From a bacterium (GTDB lineage: Bacteria > 4484-113 > JAFGCY01), in the NCBI GenBank assembly GCA_020440605.1, contig JAGRNT010000001.1, forward strand, positions 62,001-126,000: a DNA stretch of 64,000 nucleotides, in the 5' to 3' direction. The notes below the pieces were generated by a model, which made no database searches, was not told the origin of the DNA, and saw only the letters and a program-made list of their open reading frames with translations. Of this stretch, positions 1 through 6,591 are shown piece after piece (position 1 is the first letter of the stretch; the number at the start of each line of letters is the position of its first letter). Position numbers and translations under genes: made by a program.

Positions 1-984
1 CATCCAGTGATCGCCTATGACGAATTCAGTTTCAGTCCCGTCTACGACAGGCTGTACGTGGTGCGGGGCACCGACACCCAGGGCTCGGGCTGGACCGCAC
101 CGACGCGGCTGGACACTGGACTCGAGCTGCTGGGCGCGCTGGATATGGACATCGTGGATGGACAGGCTGCGGTCTGCTACTACGACCAGGACAATGGCCG
201 GCTGCGCTACATGCGCAGTACCAATGCCGCTGCAAGCACCTGGGGCTCACCGTTGACACTGGAAACTGATGACAACGCAGCCAGCACCTATGGCAAGGAC
301 TGCTCGCTGGAGGTGATTGACGGCGTGCCGCAGATCGCCTTCCGCGGGGACAGTAGCCTGCGGATCTACATCAAGAAGGCCACGAACGCCACGGGTACGG
401 CCTGGGGGGTGCGCAGCCTCGTCAGTTCCAGCCTGACCGGCGTGGGCGGCATCACCCTGCATGACGCCGGTGGCAAGCCGGGGATCCTCTGGAGCTCGAT
501 CGTCCAGCAGAAGGTCGGCTACTTCCACGCCTCAGACTTCAGCGGGCAGTTCTTCAACATGGACCTCTACGACGGCAGCCCGCAGCTCACCCAGGACTTC
601 GTCTTCCACGACGGCCGGCCGCTGGCCTGCTACATCACCGGCACACCGACCTTTGACGTGCGCGTGGCCGGAGCAAGCGATGCGGATGGAACGGACTGGG
701 GGGCGGCCCAGGTCCTCGGTTCGGCCAGCCAGAACGGCTGCTCGATGGCGGTCGTGAACGGCATCCCGATGATCGTGGCCACCAACTCCGGCAGCACTCT
801 GCTGCAGCTCTACCGTGCGCTGGATGCGGCTGGCAGCAGCTGGAGTGATCCCGAAACCATCGACGGCGGCAGCGGCATCCTCGTTTCGGCCCCGAGCCTG
901 ATCGAGATCAGCGGAGCTCCGGCGGTGAGCTATGCCTGGGGTGACGATCCTGATTACCAGCTACGCTTCGCGCTCTACTTCTGA
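1..984 (+). CDS. C-terminal part of a secreted propeller-like repeat protein (5' end outside window)
   Basis: The reading frame is open from base 1 and ends with TGA at 982-984, so about 327 residues of a longer protein are seen. The visible part consists of repeats of about 45-50 residues in which a Gly-x-x-Trp element (for example GSGWTAP, GTAWGVR, GTDWGAA, GSSWSDP) alternates with strands such as GVPQIAFR and GKPGILW. That spacing resembles a beta-propeller or sialidase-like repeat, and the C-terminal halves of the giant lipoproteins at 8952-16148 have the same kind of repeat. No catalytic motif is visible. It is probably a cell-surface or exported protein of that family; its N-terminus, which would show a lipoprotein signal, lies upstream of the window. 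Confidence 0.8.
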   Translation, partial: HPVIAYDEFSFSPVYDRLYVVRGTDTQGSGWTAPTRLDTGLELLGALDMDIVDGQAAVCYYDQDNGRLRYMRSTNAAASTWGSPLTLETDDNAASTYGKDCSLEVIDGVPQIAFRGDSSLRIYIKKATNATGTAWGVRSLVSSSLTGVGGITLHDAGGKPGILWSSIVQQKVGYFHASDFSGQFFNMDLYDGSPQLTQDFVFHDGRPLACYITGTPTFDVRVAGASDADGTDWGAAQVLGSASQNGCSMAVVNGIPMIVATNSGSTLLQLYRALDAAGSSWSDPETIDGGSGILVSAPSLIEISGAPAVSYAWGDDPDYQLRFALYF

Positions 985-1000
985 GGCAGGGAAGGATAAC

Positions 1001-1026
1001 CACGCCCGACAGGATTCGAACCCGTG
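1001..1026 (-). repeat. Duplicated 3' end of tRNA-Arg (att-like site)
   Basis: These 26 bases match 2045-2070, the T-arm and 3' acceptor strand of the tRNA-Arg gene, with one mismatch at 1023. Identity starts exactly at the discriminator base and stops after the T-stem. This is what integration of an element into the 3' end of a tRNA gene leaves behind. The copy lies on the 3' side of the intact tRNA at a distance of about 1.04 kb, and the gene at 1080-2003 lies between the two copies. Confidence 0.8.
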
Positions 1027-1079
1027 TTTCGCACATCAATCACTCAAAGAGGGATTTCAGCATTTGCACATTAAACAGG

Positions 1080-2003
1080 TCAATCGGAAGTGTCAATCCG
1101 CTCAATCCCCGAAAGCGTGACTTCCACCATTTGACCTTTGTCAGAAAAGCGAAAGCGGCGCAAGGCAACCGGCTTTACATCACTGGCAACAAGACTTCTG
1201 CTGCCATCCAGAACCAGCAGATAGTCCACATCACTATGCATGCTGACGCCATACAGGCTGAGCTTCCAGAATTCTCTGACATCGTGCTGTTCCAGATGGG
1301 TTTCCCCCATTCCGACTAGCCGGAGTTCTCCTTTCAGCAAAGCATCAGCAAGCTGCCTGCCAGCAAGATCCATGTCACGCGGCAGCTCGAACAACTCATA
1401 AGCCCTGGGAAGATCCTCCTGCAGCTTGCCTACGAATATTTTTAAATTTAAGCTAGGCCCATTCAGTCCTGCGCTGACCAGATCAGGTGCTTTAAGCACC
1501 CCGGAGAACTCCAGTTCCCTTTTGTATTCGGGATCGCCACCAGTCACATCCGGACGAAGAGATTCCTCAAGAACTGCCTGATCCAGTCGCACTAGTTCCG
1601 GTCCGAATTCTCCGGGCTTCAGGCACCAGGGATGTAGATGAATGTAGCCTGGGAGCAGGAGATATGTCCTATCTCTGCGAAAGGGGCCCGGCACCTTCAC
1701 GCTTCTGGTATTGAAACTGATACCTGGCAGCAGCTGCCAATGCAGCAGCTTGAGTTGCGAAAGAATGATCTCTTCTCCCTGGGGCAGTCCGGGAAGTTCA
1801 TAGATCCGCAGGCGTGACTCGGAAGTGCGTGAGTTGTAAGCAATGACGACGTTCAGGCTGCCATCATACTGAATCTCTGCGCTGGCTATGTCCTGGCCAA
1901 AGTCATTTTCGGCTGACGCAAACTGCGGAAGCAATACGGACAGCAGCAACAGTCCTGCAATCAATCCAGTAAATAGCCTGCGTCTATTCGAAAACAAACT
2001 CAT
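1080..2003 (-). CDS. Exported protein of unknown function between the two tRNA 3' ends
   Basis: A 307-residue protein begins with a signal peptide (basic SNRRR, then a hydrophobic stretch of about 17 residues ending in FASA). I do not recognise the remaining 280 residues; they are mixed alpha/beta with no cysteine pair or catalytic signature. Codon use is noticeably less GC-rich than in the flanking genes. The gene sits between the intact tRNA-Arg and a duplicated tRNA 3' end, so it may be the cargo of a small integrated segment. No Shine-Dalgarno sequence precedes the ATG; instead TATATT lies 7 bases upstream, as in several other genes here. Confidence 0.75.
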   Translation of the reverse strand: MSLFSNRRRLFTGLIAGLLLLSVLLPQFASAENDFGQDIASAEIQYDGSLNVVIAYNSRTSESRLRIYELPGLPQGEEIILSQLKLLHWQLLPGISFNTRSVKVPGPFRRDRTYLLLPGYIHLHPWCLKPGEFGPELVRLDQAVLEESLRPDVTGGDPEYKRELEFSGVLKAPDLVSAGLNGPSLNLKIFVGKLQEDLPRAYELFELPRDMDLAGRQLADALLKGELRLVGMGETHLEQHDVREFWKLSLYGVSMHSDVDYLLVLDGSRSLVASDVKPVALRRFRFSDKGQMVEVTLSGIERIDTSD

Positions 2004-2010
2004 GTATAGG

Positions 2011-2016
2011 AATATA
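2011..2016 (-). promoter_or_regulatory. -10 hexamer TATATT, 7 bases before the ATG of the gene at 1080-2003
   Basis: On the minus strand TATATT is followed by 7 bases and then the ATG at 2003. This spacing would place the transcription start at or next to the start codon (leaderless mRNA). Confidence 0.45.
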
Positions 2017-2044
2017 CAGGATTATTGAGGAGGAAATGAAAACT

Positions 2045-2117
2045 CACGCCCGACAGGATTCGAACCTGTGACCCTCTGCTTAGAAGGCAGATGCTCTATC
2101 CCCTGAGCTACGGGCGC
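2045..2117 (-). tRNA. tRNA-Arg (anticodon TCT)
   Basis: The 73-nt minus-strand sequence folds as a complete cloverleaf. The acceptor stem is GCGCCCG paired with CGGGCGT (one G-U at 1-72), the anticodon stem is TCTGC/GCAGA with loop CTTCTAA, and the T-loop is TTCGAAT. Positions 34-36 are TCT, which reads AGA (Arg). No CCA is encoded after the discriminator G. Confidence 0.97.
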
Positions 2118-2159
2118 GCAACGGTCGAGGAAACCGCTGAGGATGATACCAGAGAGAGT

Positions 2160-2231
2160 GGAGGCCTGACGCGAGTCAGGCACGGAGGTCTGACGCAAGT
2201 CAGGCATGGAGGTCTGACGCCAGTCAGGCAA
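2160..2231 (+). repeat. Three tandem 24-bp hairpin repeats (GGAG-type REP, forward)
   Basis: Units are 2160-2183, 2184-2207 and 2208-2231. Each starts with GGAG, followed by a 7-bp stem (GYCTGAC and GTCAGGC) closed by a four-base loop GCGA, GCAA or GCCA. The stem is perfect in the first unit and has one G-U pair in the others. A GGAG-like tetranucleotide before an imperfect palindrome is the hallmark of REP sequences mobilised by RAYT transposases, and one such gene is present at 55524. No spacer separates the units. Confidence 0.85.
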
Positions 2232-2391
2232 GGTCATCATTGAGCACTCACTGCCAACAATGGCGCAGCTTTGCAGGCAATCATTACCGCGAAGTCACGA
2301 AGCTCACAAAGTTTTGCAATGAGCATGAAGATTGCCTAGTGAGATGTATTGCCACCTGGTGATTTTCGCGACCGTTATGGTCGATCAACCC

Positions 2392-2463
2392 ATATCCGGC
2401 TTGCGCCGGGGTACCGCGCCGAGCTGGCGCTCGACCTCCGCGCCTGGCTCGCGCCAGACCTCC
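2392..2463 (-). repeat. Three tandem 24-bp hairpin repeats in reverse orientation
   Basis: Read on the minus strand the units 2440-2463 and 2416-2439 have the same plan as the forward array: GGAG, 7-bp stem, GCNA loop, stem. The stem cores differ (CTGGC/GCCAG and CGAGC/GCTCG) but pairing is kept by compensating changes. The third unit, 2392-2415, keeps a 5-bp stem CCGGC/GCCGG with a GCAA loop but has lost GGAG. The array abuts the stop codon of the gene at 2463-3425. Bases 2232-2391, between the two arrays, contain nothing I can name. Confidence 0.75.
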
Positions 2464-3425
2464 TACCTGATGTCCGCCCGGCCCGATGCCACCTCGCGCA
2501 GGTTCGTCACATACTCCTGCCAGCCCGAGGCATGCCCCCTGAAGATCATGTCCAGCCCCTCGCCATAGCCGAAGCCCTCATGCCGCAGGCTGACAAGGCA
2601 GCTGCCCTGCCCCGTCTCGCTCAGGCGCCAGTGCACCAGCGTGCGCGCGGCCTCACGCCAGTCCTGCTCGCTGCCCTGTTGCGGGTCCCAGTCCGTCGGA
2701 TACCACTCCATGTCCAGCAGCAGCGGTGCTTCGGCCACGGTGATCGCGCCGCTGCGCCGGTGCGTGCTGCCATCCGGCCTGCGCCAGAGGAAGCTGTAGC
2801 TGCCACCGGGGCGGGCATCCAGTTCCGCCTCCTGCGGGAACCACTGCGTGATGCGCCCGGCCTCGGTCAGCCAGGGCCAGATCGCGGCGGCACTGAGCGG
2901 CAGCTCCACCCTGAGCAGGATCGCACGATGTGGCTCGCCGAGGTGCTCCTGCACATTGCCATCGAGGTCCAGATGCACCGCCAGCTTCTCCACGGCGGAG
3001 GCCCAGCCCTCGCTGTAGTGGCGGCACATCTCCGCCTCTCCGAGGAACTCATGCAGGATGCGCAGCTCCGTGCCACCGCTTACGCTGCGGAAACTGATGC
3101 TGACGCGGGCTCCGCTGACATAGGCCTCACCGTTGCGGATGCTGTCCCAGCTCAGCACAAAGCGCTCATGCTCCACGATCTCCTCATAGCGGCCATGCGC
3201 GGTATAGCTGTCACCGTTCTCCGGGCGGCGCAGGCCCCAGCTGAATTCACCGCCGACGCGCACGTCAGCCGTGATCCCCGTTGATTCCAGCTCCGGCCCC
3301 GCCCACCACTGGACGAACTTCTGCGGGTCGATCCAGGCCTGCCAGACGCGCTCCAGCGGGAAGCGCAGCGTGCGTACCACCTCGATGGCCGGCCGGGCCA
3401 GCACGACGTCAATGTCCTTTCTCAT
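2463..3425 (-). CDS. Double AHSA1/SRPBCC-domain protein
   Basis: The 320-residue protein holds two START-like (SRPBCC, AHSA1-type) domains in tandem. The first, residues about 10-150, has the typical RTLRFPLERVWQAWIDP start followed by FVQWWAGP; the second, about 160-300, starts RVELPLSAAAIWPWLTEAGR and has ITQWFPQEAE. These folds form a hydrophobic cavity for small ligands. Its start overlaps the stop of the ArsR regulator by four bases (ATGA), so both are translated from one message. ArsR-AHSA1 pairs are common and their ligands mostly unknown. A second, single-domain version of this pair is at 45727-46528. Confidence 0.85.
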   Translation of the reverse strand: MRKDIDVVLARPAIEVVRTLRFPLERVWQAWIDPQKFVQWWAGPELESTGITADVRVGGEFSWGLRRPENGDSYTAHGRYEEIVEHERFVLSWDSIRNGEAYVSGARVSISFRSVSGGTELRILHEFLGEAEMCRHYSEGWASAVEKLAVHLDLDGNVQEHLGEPHRAILLRVELPLSAAAIWPWLTEAGRITQWFPQEAELDARPGGSYSFLWRRPDGSTHRRSGAITVAEAPLLLDMEWYPTDWDPQQGSEQDWREAARTLVHWRLSETGQGSCLVSLRHEGFGYGEGLDMIFRGHASGWQEYVTNLREVASGRADIR

Positions 3426-3781
3426 CCAGCGCCTCCGCCGTCGTTGTCATTCTGTTCATCACTGGCGAGGAAGTCCTCCAGCGAATCGATCCGCGCGTGC
3501 CAGAAGCCGCGGTAGAAGGCGATCCACTCCATCGCCTCGCGCAGCGGTCCGGCCAGCAGGCGGCAGTGGTATTCGCGGCCCTGCTTGTCACGGCTGACCA
3601 GCCCGGCTTCCTCGAGCACCTTCAGGTGCTTGGAAACCGCCGGCAGGCTCATGCTGTATGGCCCGGCCAGCTCGCTGACCGTGGTGCTGCCATCCGCCAG
3701 CCGCCTGAGAATCCCGCGCCGCGTCGGATCGGATAGCGCGGAGAATGTCCGGGAAAGTTCGGCTTCCGTATACTTAACCAT
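3422..3781 (-). CDS. ArsR-family transcriptional repressor
   Basis: The 119-residue protein has the winged helix of ArsR regulators: LSDPTRRGILRRL, then a recognition helix SLPAVSKHLKVLEEAGLVSR, then a wing and a C-terminal dimer helix. It lacks the cysteine clusters of metal-sensing ArsR/SmtB proteins and belongs to the type paired with AHSA1 proteins, with which it overlaps. I chose the ATG at 3781 rather than the TTG at 3784, because TATACT lies 7 bases before this ATG. The start codon sits inside a perfect palindrome (3769-3794), so the protein likely represses its own operon. Confidence 0.9.
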   Translation of the reverse strand: MVKYTEAELSRTFSALSDPTRRGILRRLADGSTTVSELAGPYSMSLPAVSKHLKVLEEAGLVSRDKQGREYHCRLLAGPLREAMEWIAFYRGFWHARIDSLEDFLASDEQNDNDGGGAG

Positions 3782-3794
3782 CAAGTTAAGTATA
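3769..3794. promoter_or_regulatory. Palindromic operator covering -10 box and start codon of the ArsR gene
   Basis: Bases 3769-3778 (TATACTTAAC) and 3785-3794 (GTTAAGTATA) are a perfect 10-bp inverted repeat with a 6-bp spacer. On the minus strand the right arm contains the hexamer TATACT (3794-3789), 7 bases before the ATG at 3781. Binding of the ArsR dimer here would block both polymerase and ribosome. Confidence 0.65.
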
Positions 3795-3804
3795 TCACGG
3801 ACAC

Positions 3805-4701
3805 TCAGGGATTGCCAACTGCCGGCGCGGGCGATTCGGTGAACTGCAGCCAGATCCCTCCGGTCTGCTGCGGATGCAGGCAGAAGCTGCTGCCGGGACC
3901 GCCGCTGATGCCTTCAGCACTGATGCCGGGCAGTGACATCGCCCCGGCGGCCTGCTGCAGCGATGGCACCTGCAGTTCCAGACCGATCCAGCGGTTCTGC
4001 TGGCCCGTGTGCAGCAGGATTTCCACGCCCTGCATGCTTACCGCGGTGGCCACGCCGCGCGGAGTGCTGCGCTCACCGGCATCACTGCCACCGAGCAGCT
4101 CCAGCAGCAGCAGGTCCCGGGCCGGATCAGTGCTTTCCAGCCAGACCGCCCGGATCCCTTCTGCACCATTGGCATGCTCTCGCGGGCTGCGCGCATCATA
4201 GCTTGGCAGCAGATACTGGGCGAAGCGCAGCGGCTGGCGCTCAGGGTCAGGCGGGCGACTGAGTTCAATGCTCGTGCGATGGTCAATGAATTCCAGCGGC
4301 TCCTCCACCGCTTCCAGGGCAAAGCGCAGATGCTCGAGCGCCGTGCCGGTCAGCACGACCCCGGCCGTCCCGCCTCCACCATTGCTCAGGTCCGCAATGC
4401 TCTGGGCCCGGCGGTCGAGTGCGGTGCCGCAGTGCAGCAGATCGAGTGAGGTCCCGTCTGCGAACAGCATGCGCGCACCCTGCACGCCACCCGGGCGCGG
4501 CTGCCAGTCCGAAAGGCTGAAACCCATCGCAGCCTGCCACAGCTCGCGGGCGGCATCCGGCTCCGCCACGGCCAGCTCCAGGCGGTCCAGCCCGAGCGAG
4601 ATCTCACCTTCACTGGAGCGCAGCCCGGGGCAGCAGTCCTCGGCCCAGAGCAGGCCGGGGACCAGCAGCAACAGGATTATGGCGAAGATGGAGCGGCGCA
4701 T
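3805..4701 (-). CDS. Exported protein with glyoxalase/VOC-like fold
   Basis: I place the start at the ATG at 4701, giving 298 residues. It begins MRRSIFAIILLLLVPGLLWA, a clear signal peptide, and TATACT lies 6 bases before the ATG. The mature part starts with a VOC-type strand and helix (ISLGLDRLELAVAEPDAARELWQAAMGFSL), with later segments that resemble the second half of a glyoxalase-like domain (GISGGPGSSFCLHPQQTGGIWLQF at the end). The histidine/glutamate metal ligands of true glyoxalases are not clear, so the reaction is unknown. The protein is probably periplasmic or secreted. Confidence 0.7.
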   Translation of the reverse strand: MRRSIFAIILLLLVPGLLWAEDCCPGLRSSEGEISLGLDRLELAVAEPDAARELWQAAMGFSLSDWQPRPGGVQGARMLFADGTSLDLLHCGTALDRRAQSIADLSNGGGGTAGVVLTGTALEHLRFALEAVEEPLEFIDHRTSIELSRPPDPERQPLRFAQYLLPSYDARSPREHANGAEGIRAVWLESTDPARDLLLLELLGGSDAGERSTPRGVATAVSMQGVEILLHTGQQNRWIGLELQVPSLQQAAGAMSLPGISAEGISGGPGSSFCLHPQQTGGIWLQFTESPAPAVGNP

Positions 4702-4707
4702 GCAGGA

Positions 4708-4713
4708 AGTATA
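4708..4713 (-). promoter_or_regulatory. -10 hexamer TATACT, 6 bases before the ATG at 4701
   Basis: On the minus strand TATACT is followed by TCCTGC and the ATG. No Shine-Dalgarno sequence is present. The spacing fits a leaderless transcript. Confidence 0.5.
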
Positions 4714-4785
4714 TGTGCCCGCCAGCAGCCATGCCGTTGGATATCCTGCAGTAAGTTCAACAGAAAGCAAGAACATTATGCAGAA

Positions 4786-4842
4786 TCAGGCGTCTTATTG
4801 ATAAGCCTGAATCATCTGCCTTGATTGCCTGTGACAGGCAAT
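4786..4842. other. Two stem-loops between divergent genes
   Basis: 4786-4810 can fold as TCAGG, CTTAT, loop TG, ATAAG, CCTGA with a 3-nt bulge. 4824-4842 is a perfect 8-bp stem (ATTGCCTG and CAGGCAAT) with loop TGA. They lie upstream of the msrA-like gene, in its probable leader. No T-tract follows, so I do not call them terminators; they may be regulatory structures. Confidence 0.5.
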
Positions 4843-4905
4843 AAGTCTGCGATTGAGGGTAGTATCAGATGGGATCCGCAGGGATCCCGGATCAGGATGG
4901 ACACC

Positions 4906-5775
4906 ATGAAGATAGCCGCTACGCTGATCATCGGCCTGCTCATGACTGCAGGCATTGTATATTCGGCCGCAGCCATGAACCGCCTGTACTATGCACAGGA
5001 CTACGGCAATTCGCCCGGTTCGGACAGCATGCTGGCCATCGGCTATGACACACCACAGGACTACAAGGCCGCACAGATGACTGAAACACCCGCCCCTCCG
5101 CCGCTTGACAGCCAGCTTCCCCAGAACCTGGAAGTTGCCAGCTTCGCGCTTGGTTGATTCTGGGGTCCGGACTCCCGGTTCGGGAGCATCAAGGGTGTCT
5201 ACCGCACGGTCGTCGGCTACAGCGGCGGCGACAAGTTGAACCCGACCTACCACGACCTCGGGGACCACACCGAGTCCTTCGAGATCTGGTACAACCCGGA
5301 TGAGCTGAGCTATGCGCAGCTGCTGGCCTATGTCTGGGACAGCCACGACCCGAGCTACAGCACGCGCAGTGTCCAGTACCGCAATGTGATCTGGGTGCAT
5401 GACGCCGAGCAGCGCAGGGTCGCGGAAACGCAGAAGGCGGCGATCGAGCAGGAAAGCGGCCGGCCGGTGGCAACCGCGATCCTCGATGCCAAGACTTTCT
5501 ACCCCGCCGAGGACTACCACCAGAAGTATGCGCTGCGCCACAACCGGGCGCTGATGCAGCTCTTCGACCGCTGGTATCCGGAGGGCAGCGACTTCCGCAA
5601 CAGCTTCACGGCGATGCGCTTCAATGCCTACCTGCAGGGGCATGGCAGCTCAGCGCTGCTGCTCGGTGAGCTGGAGGGCTATGGACTTCCTGACGAGCTG
5701 AAGGAGATGCTGCGCGCCCAGGCGCCGAAGCTCAGCGAGGATGCCGGAATGCAGTGCGCTGTGCCGGGGGCCTGA
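4906..5775 (+). CDS. msrA: Selenocysteine-containing peptide methionine sulfoxide reductase A, exported
   Basis: The frame runs through one in-frame TGA at 5155-5157. Upstream it encodes a signal or anchor (MKIAATLIIGLLMTAGIVYS) and then ...EVASFALG; downstream it continues FWGPDSRFGSIKGVYRTVVG and YNPDELSYAQLL, the MsrA family sequence. MsrA enzymes have GCFWG at the active site, so the TGA stands exactly at the catalytic cysteine, predicted Sec84 of 289 residues. A stem-loop follows at 5172-5186. A Cys near the C-terminus (MQC) could resolve the selenenylsulfide. The enzyme reduces methionine-S-sulfoxide in proteins, here probably outside the cytoplasm. The start at 4906 follows AGG at 9 bases. 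A chance nonsense mutation is possible but unlikely at this one codon. Confidence 0.88.
5158..5190 (+). promoter_or_regulatory. Candidate bacterial SECIS element of msrA
   Basis: Directly after the UGA the mRNA can form the stem CTCCC (5172-5176) and GGGAG (5182-5186) around the loop GGTTC, about 20 nt downstream of the UGA. Bacterial SECIS hairpins sit within the coding sequence at this distance and carry a G in the apical loop recognised by SelB. The sequence simultaneously encodes the conserved DSRFGS segment. Confidence 0.6.
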
Positions 5776-5776
5776 C

Positions 5777-6520
5777 TCAATCCTCCGGCTCACGGTGATA
5801 CCAGAAGCTCCTTTCCATGGCCCCAAGCTTCTTCCAATCCTCAGTTGAGCCGGATAGCTCCCAAGCTGATTCTGTTGATTGATCTCTAAGAATTGCTGAA
5901 TAGCCATCAGTATTCAGCGAAAATGCCAACTCACTTTCAGTGGTGTGCTCACTGGTCCGATTAAGTATCCAATCCACGGCCGTGGTTCCCTGGACATGAA
6001 GCTTGGCATAGTCACTCATCAAGTAAAGTCCGGATGTTCCGCTTGAACGCCGCTTTTCATCCTTGAACCAGTAATTGCTTGACGAAGCAACCAAAGTAGA
6101 CCGGCTGTCCAGTGATTCCAATGATAGATTACTTTCAATGTTCGACACTCCGAGGACCGCAGAGCTGTCCTCTGTCAGAAAATGCGCACTAGCATTTTCC
6201 CCATTCACGGTTGAGAGTCCAATATATCCCTGTCTAGCTTCACCAATGGAGACTGACGAGCCATTTTTCGTAACCAGAAGTCGGACATTGCTTTGGCTTC
6301 CTGGCCAAAACAAATTCAAACTTGCACCATGAGAGCCGGCGCCAATATTGCAGACAAGGTTTCCATTCTCATCAACCACCTTCAGTTCTCTCACGGTCAG
6401 TTCGTCCAGGACCGGGGCATCCTTTGCCTCCAGTCGAGCCGTGTGGATCAGCATCAGCGCAGCGCATGCAACGGTGATCAGCAGCTGATAGTTGCGGCGT
6501 AGTAAATCCAATATTTTCAT
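5777..6520 (-). CDS. Membrane-anchored exported protein of unknown function
   Basis: The 247-residue protein has one N-terminal hydrophobic segment (residues about 12-27), then a short helix rich in charged residues (DELTVRELKVVDENGNLVCNIG) and a long region with repeated strand-turn-strand units of 25-30 residues ending in Gly-Ser or Asn-Gly turns. The composition (many Ser, Thr, Asn) suggests a beta-solenoid or beta-sandwich outside the cell. I do not recognise a family. It has a purine-rich ribosome site (GGGGAAGGGA) directly before the ATG. Base composition is less GC-rich than that of its neighbours. It is convergent with msrA, two bases apart. Confidence 0.7.
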   Translation of the reverse strand: MKILDLLRRNYQLLITVACAALMLIHTARLEAKDAPVLDELTVRELKVVDENGNLVCNIGAGSHGASLNLFWPGSQSNVRLLVTKNGSSVSIGEARQGYIGLSTVNGENASAHFLTEDSSAVLGVSNIESNLSLESLDSRSTLVASSSNYWFKDEKRRSSGTSGLYLMSDYAKLHVQGTTAVDWILNRTSEHTTESELAFSLNTDGYSAILRDQSTESAWELSGSTEDWKKLGAMERSFWYHREPED

Positions 6521-6579
6521 TCCCTTCCCCGTGCATGAGTGATTACATGCACTATATCAGGCTGTCCGCCGCGCTTGCC

Positions 6580-6585
6580 TATAAT
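6580..6585 (+). promoter_or_regulatory. -10 box TATAAT, 6 bases before the GTG at 6592
   Basis: A consensus TATAAT is followed by CAGGCT and then GTG. This decides the start of the next gene, because the GTG gives a compact lipoprotein signal peptide and the spacing matches other genes in the window. Confidence 0.6.
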
Positions 6586-6591
6586 CAGGCT

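Noticed and set aside
2022..2240. 72-residue minus-strand frame with RQTS-type repeats
   Set aside because: It is the translation of the hairpin repeats and runs through the tRNA gene.
2160..2463. CRISPR array
   Set aside because: Units follow each other without spacers, are only 24 bp, and are oriented both ways; no cas gene is present.
4906..5154. The two msrA frames as a pseudogene split by a nonsense mutation
   Set aside because: The TGA sits exactly at the catalytic cysteine, the frame is intact on both sides, a hairpin follows, and a second gene in the window shows the same pattern.
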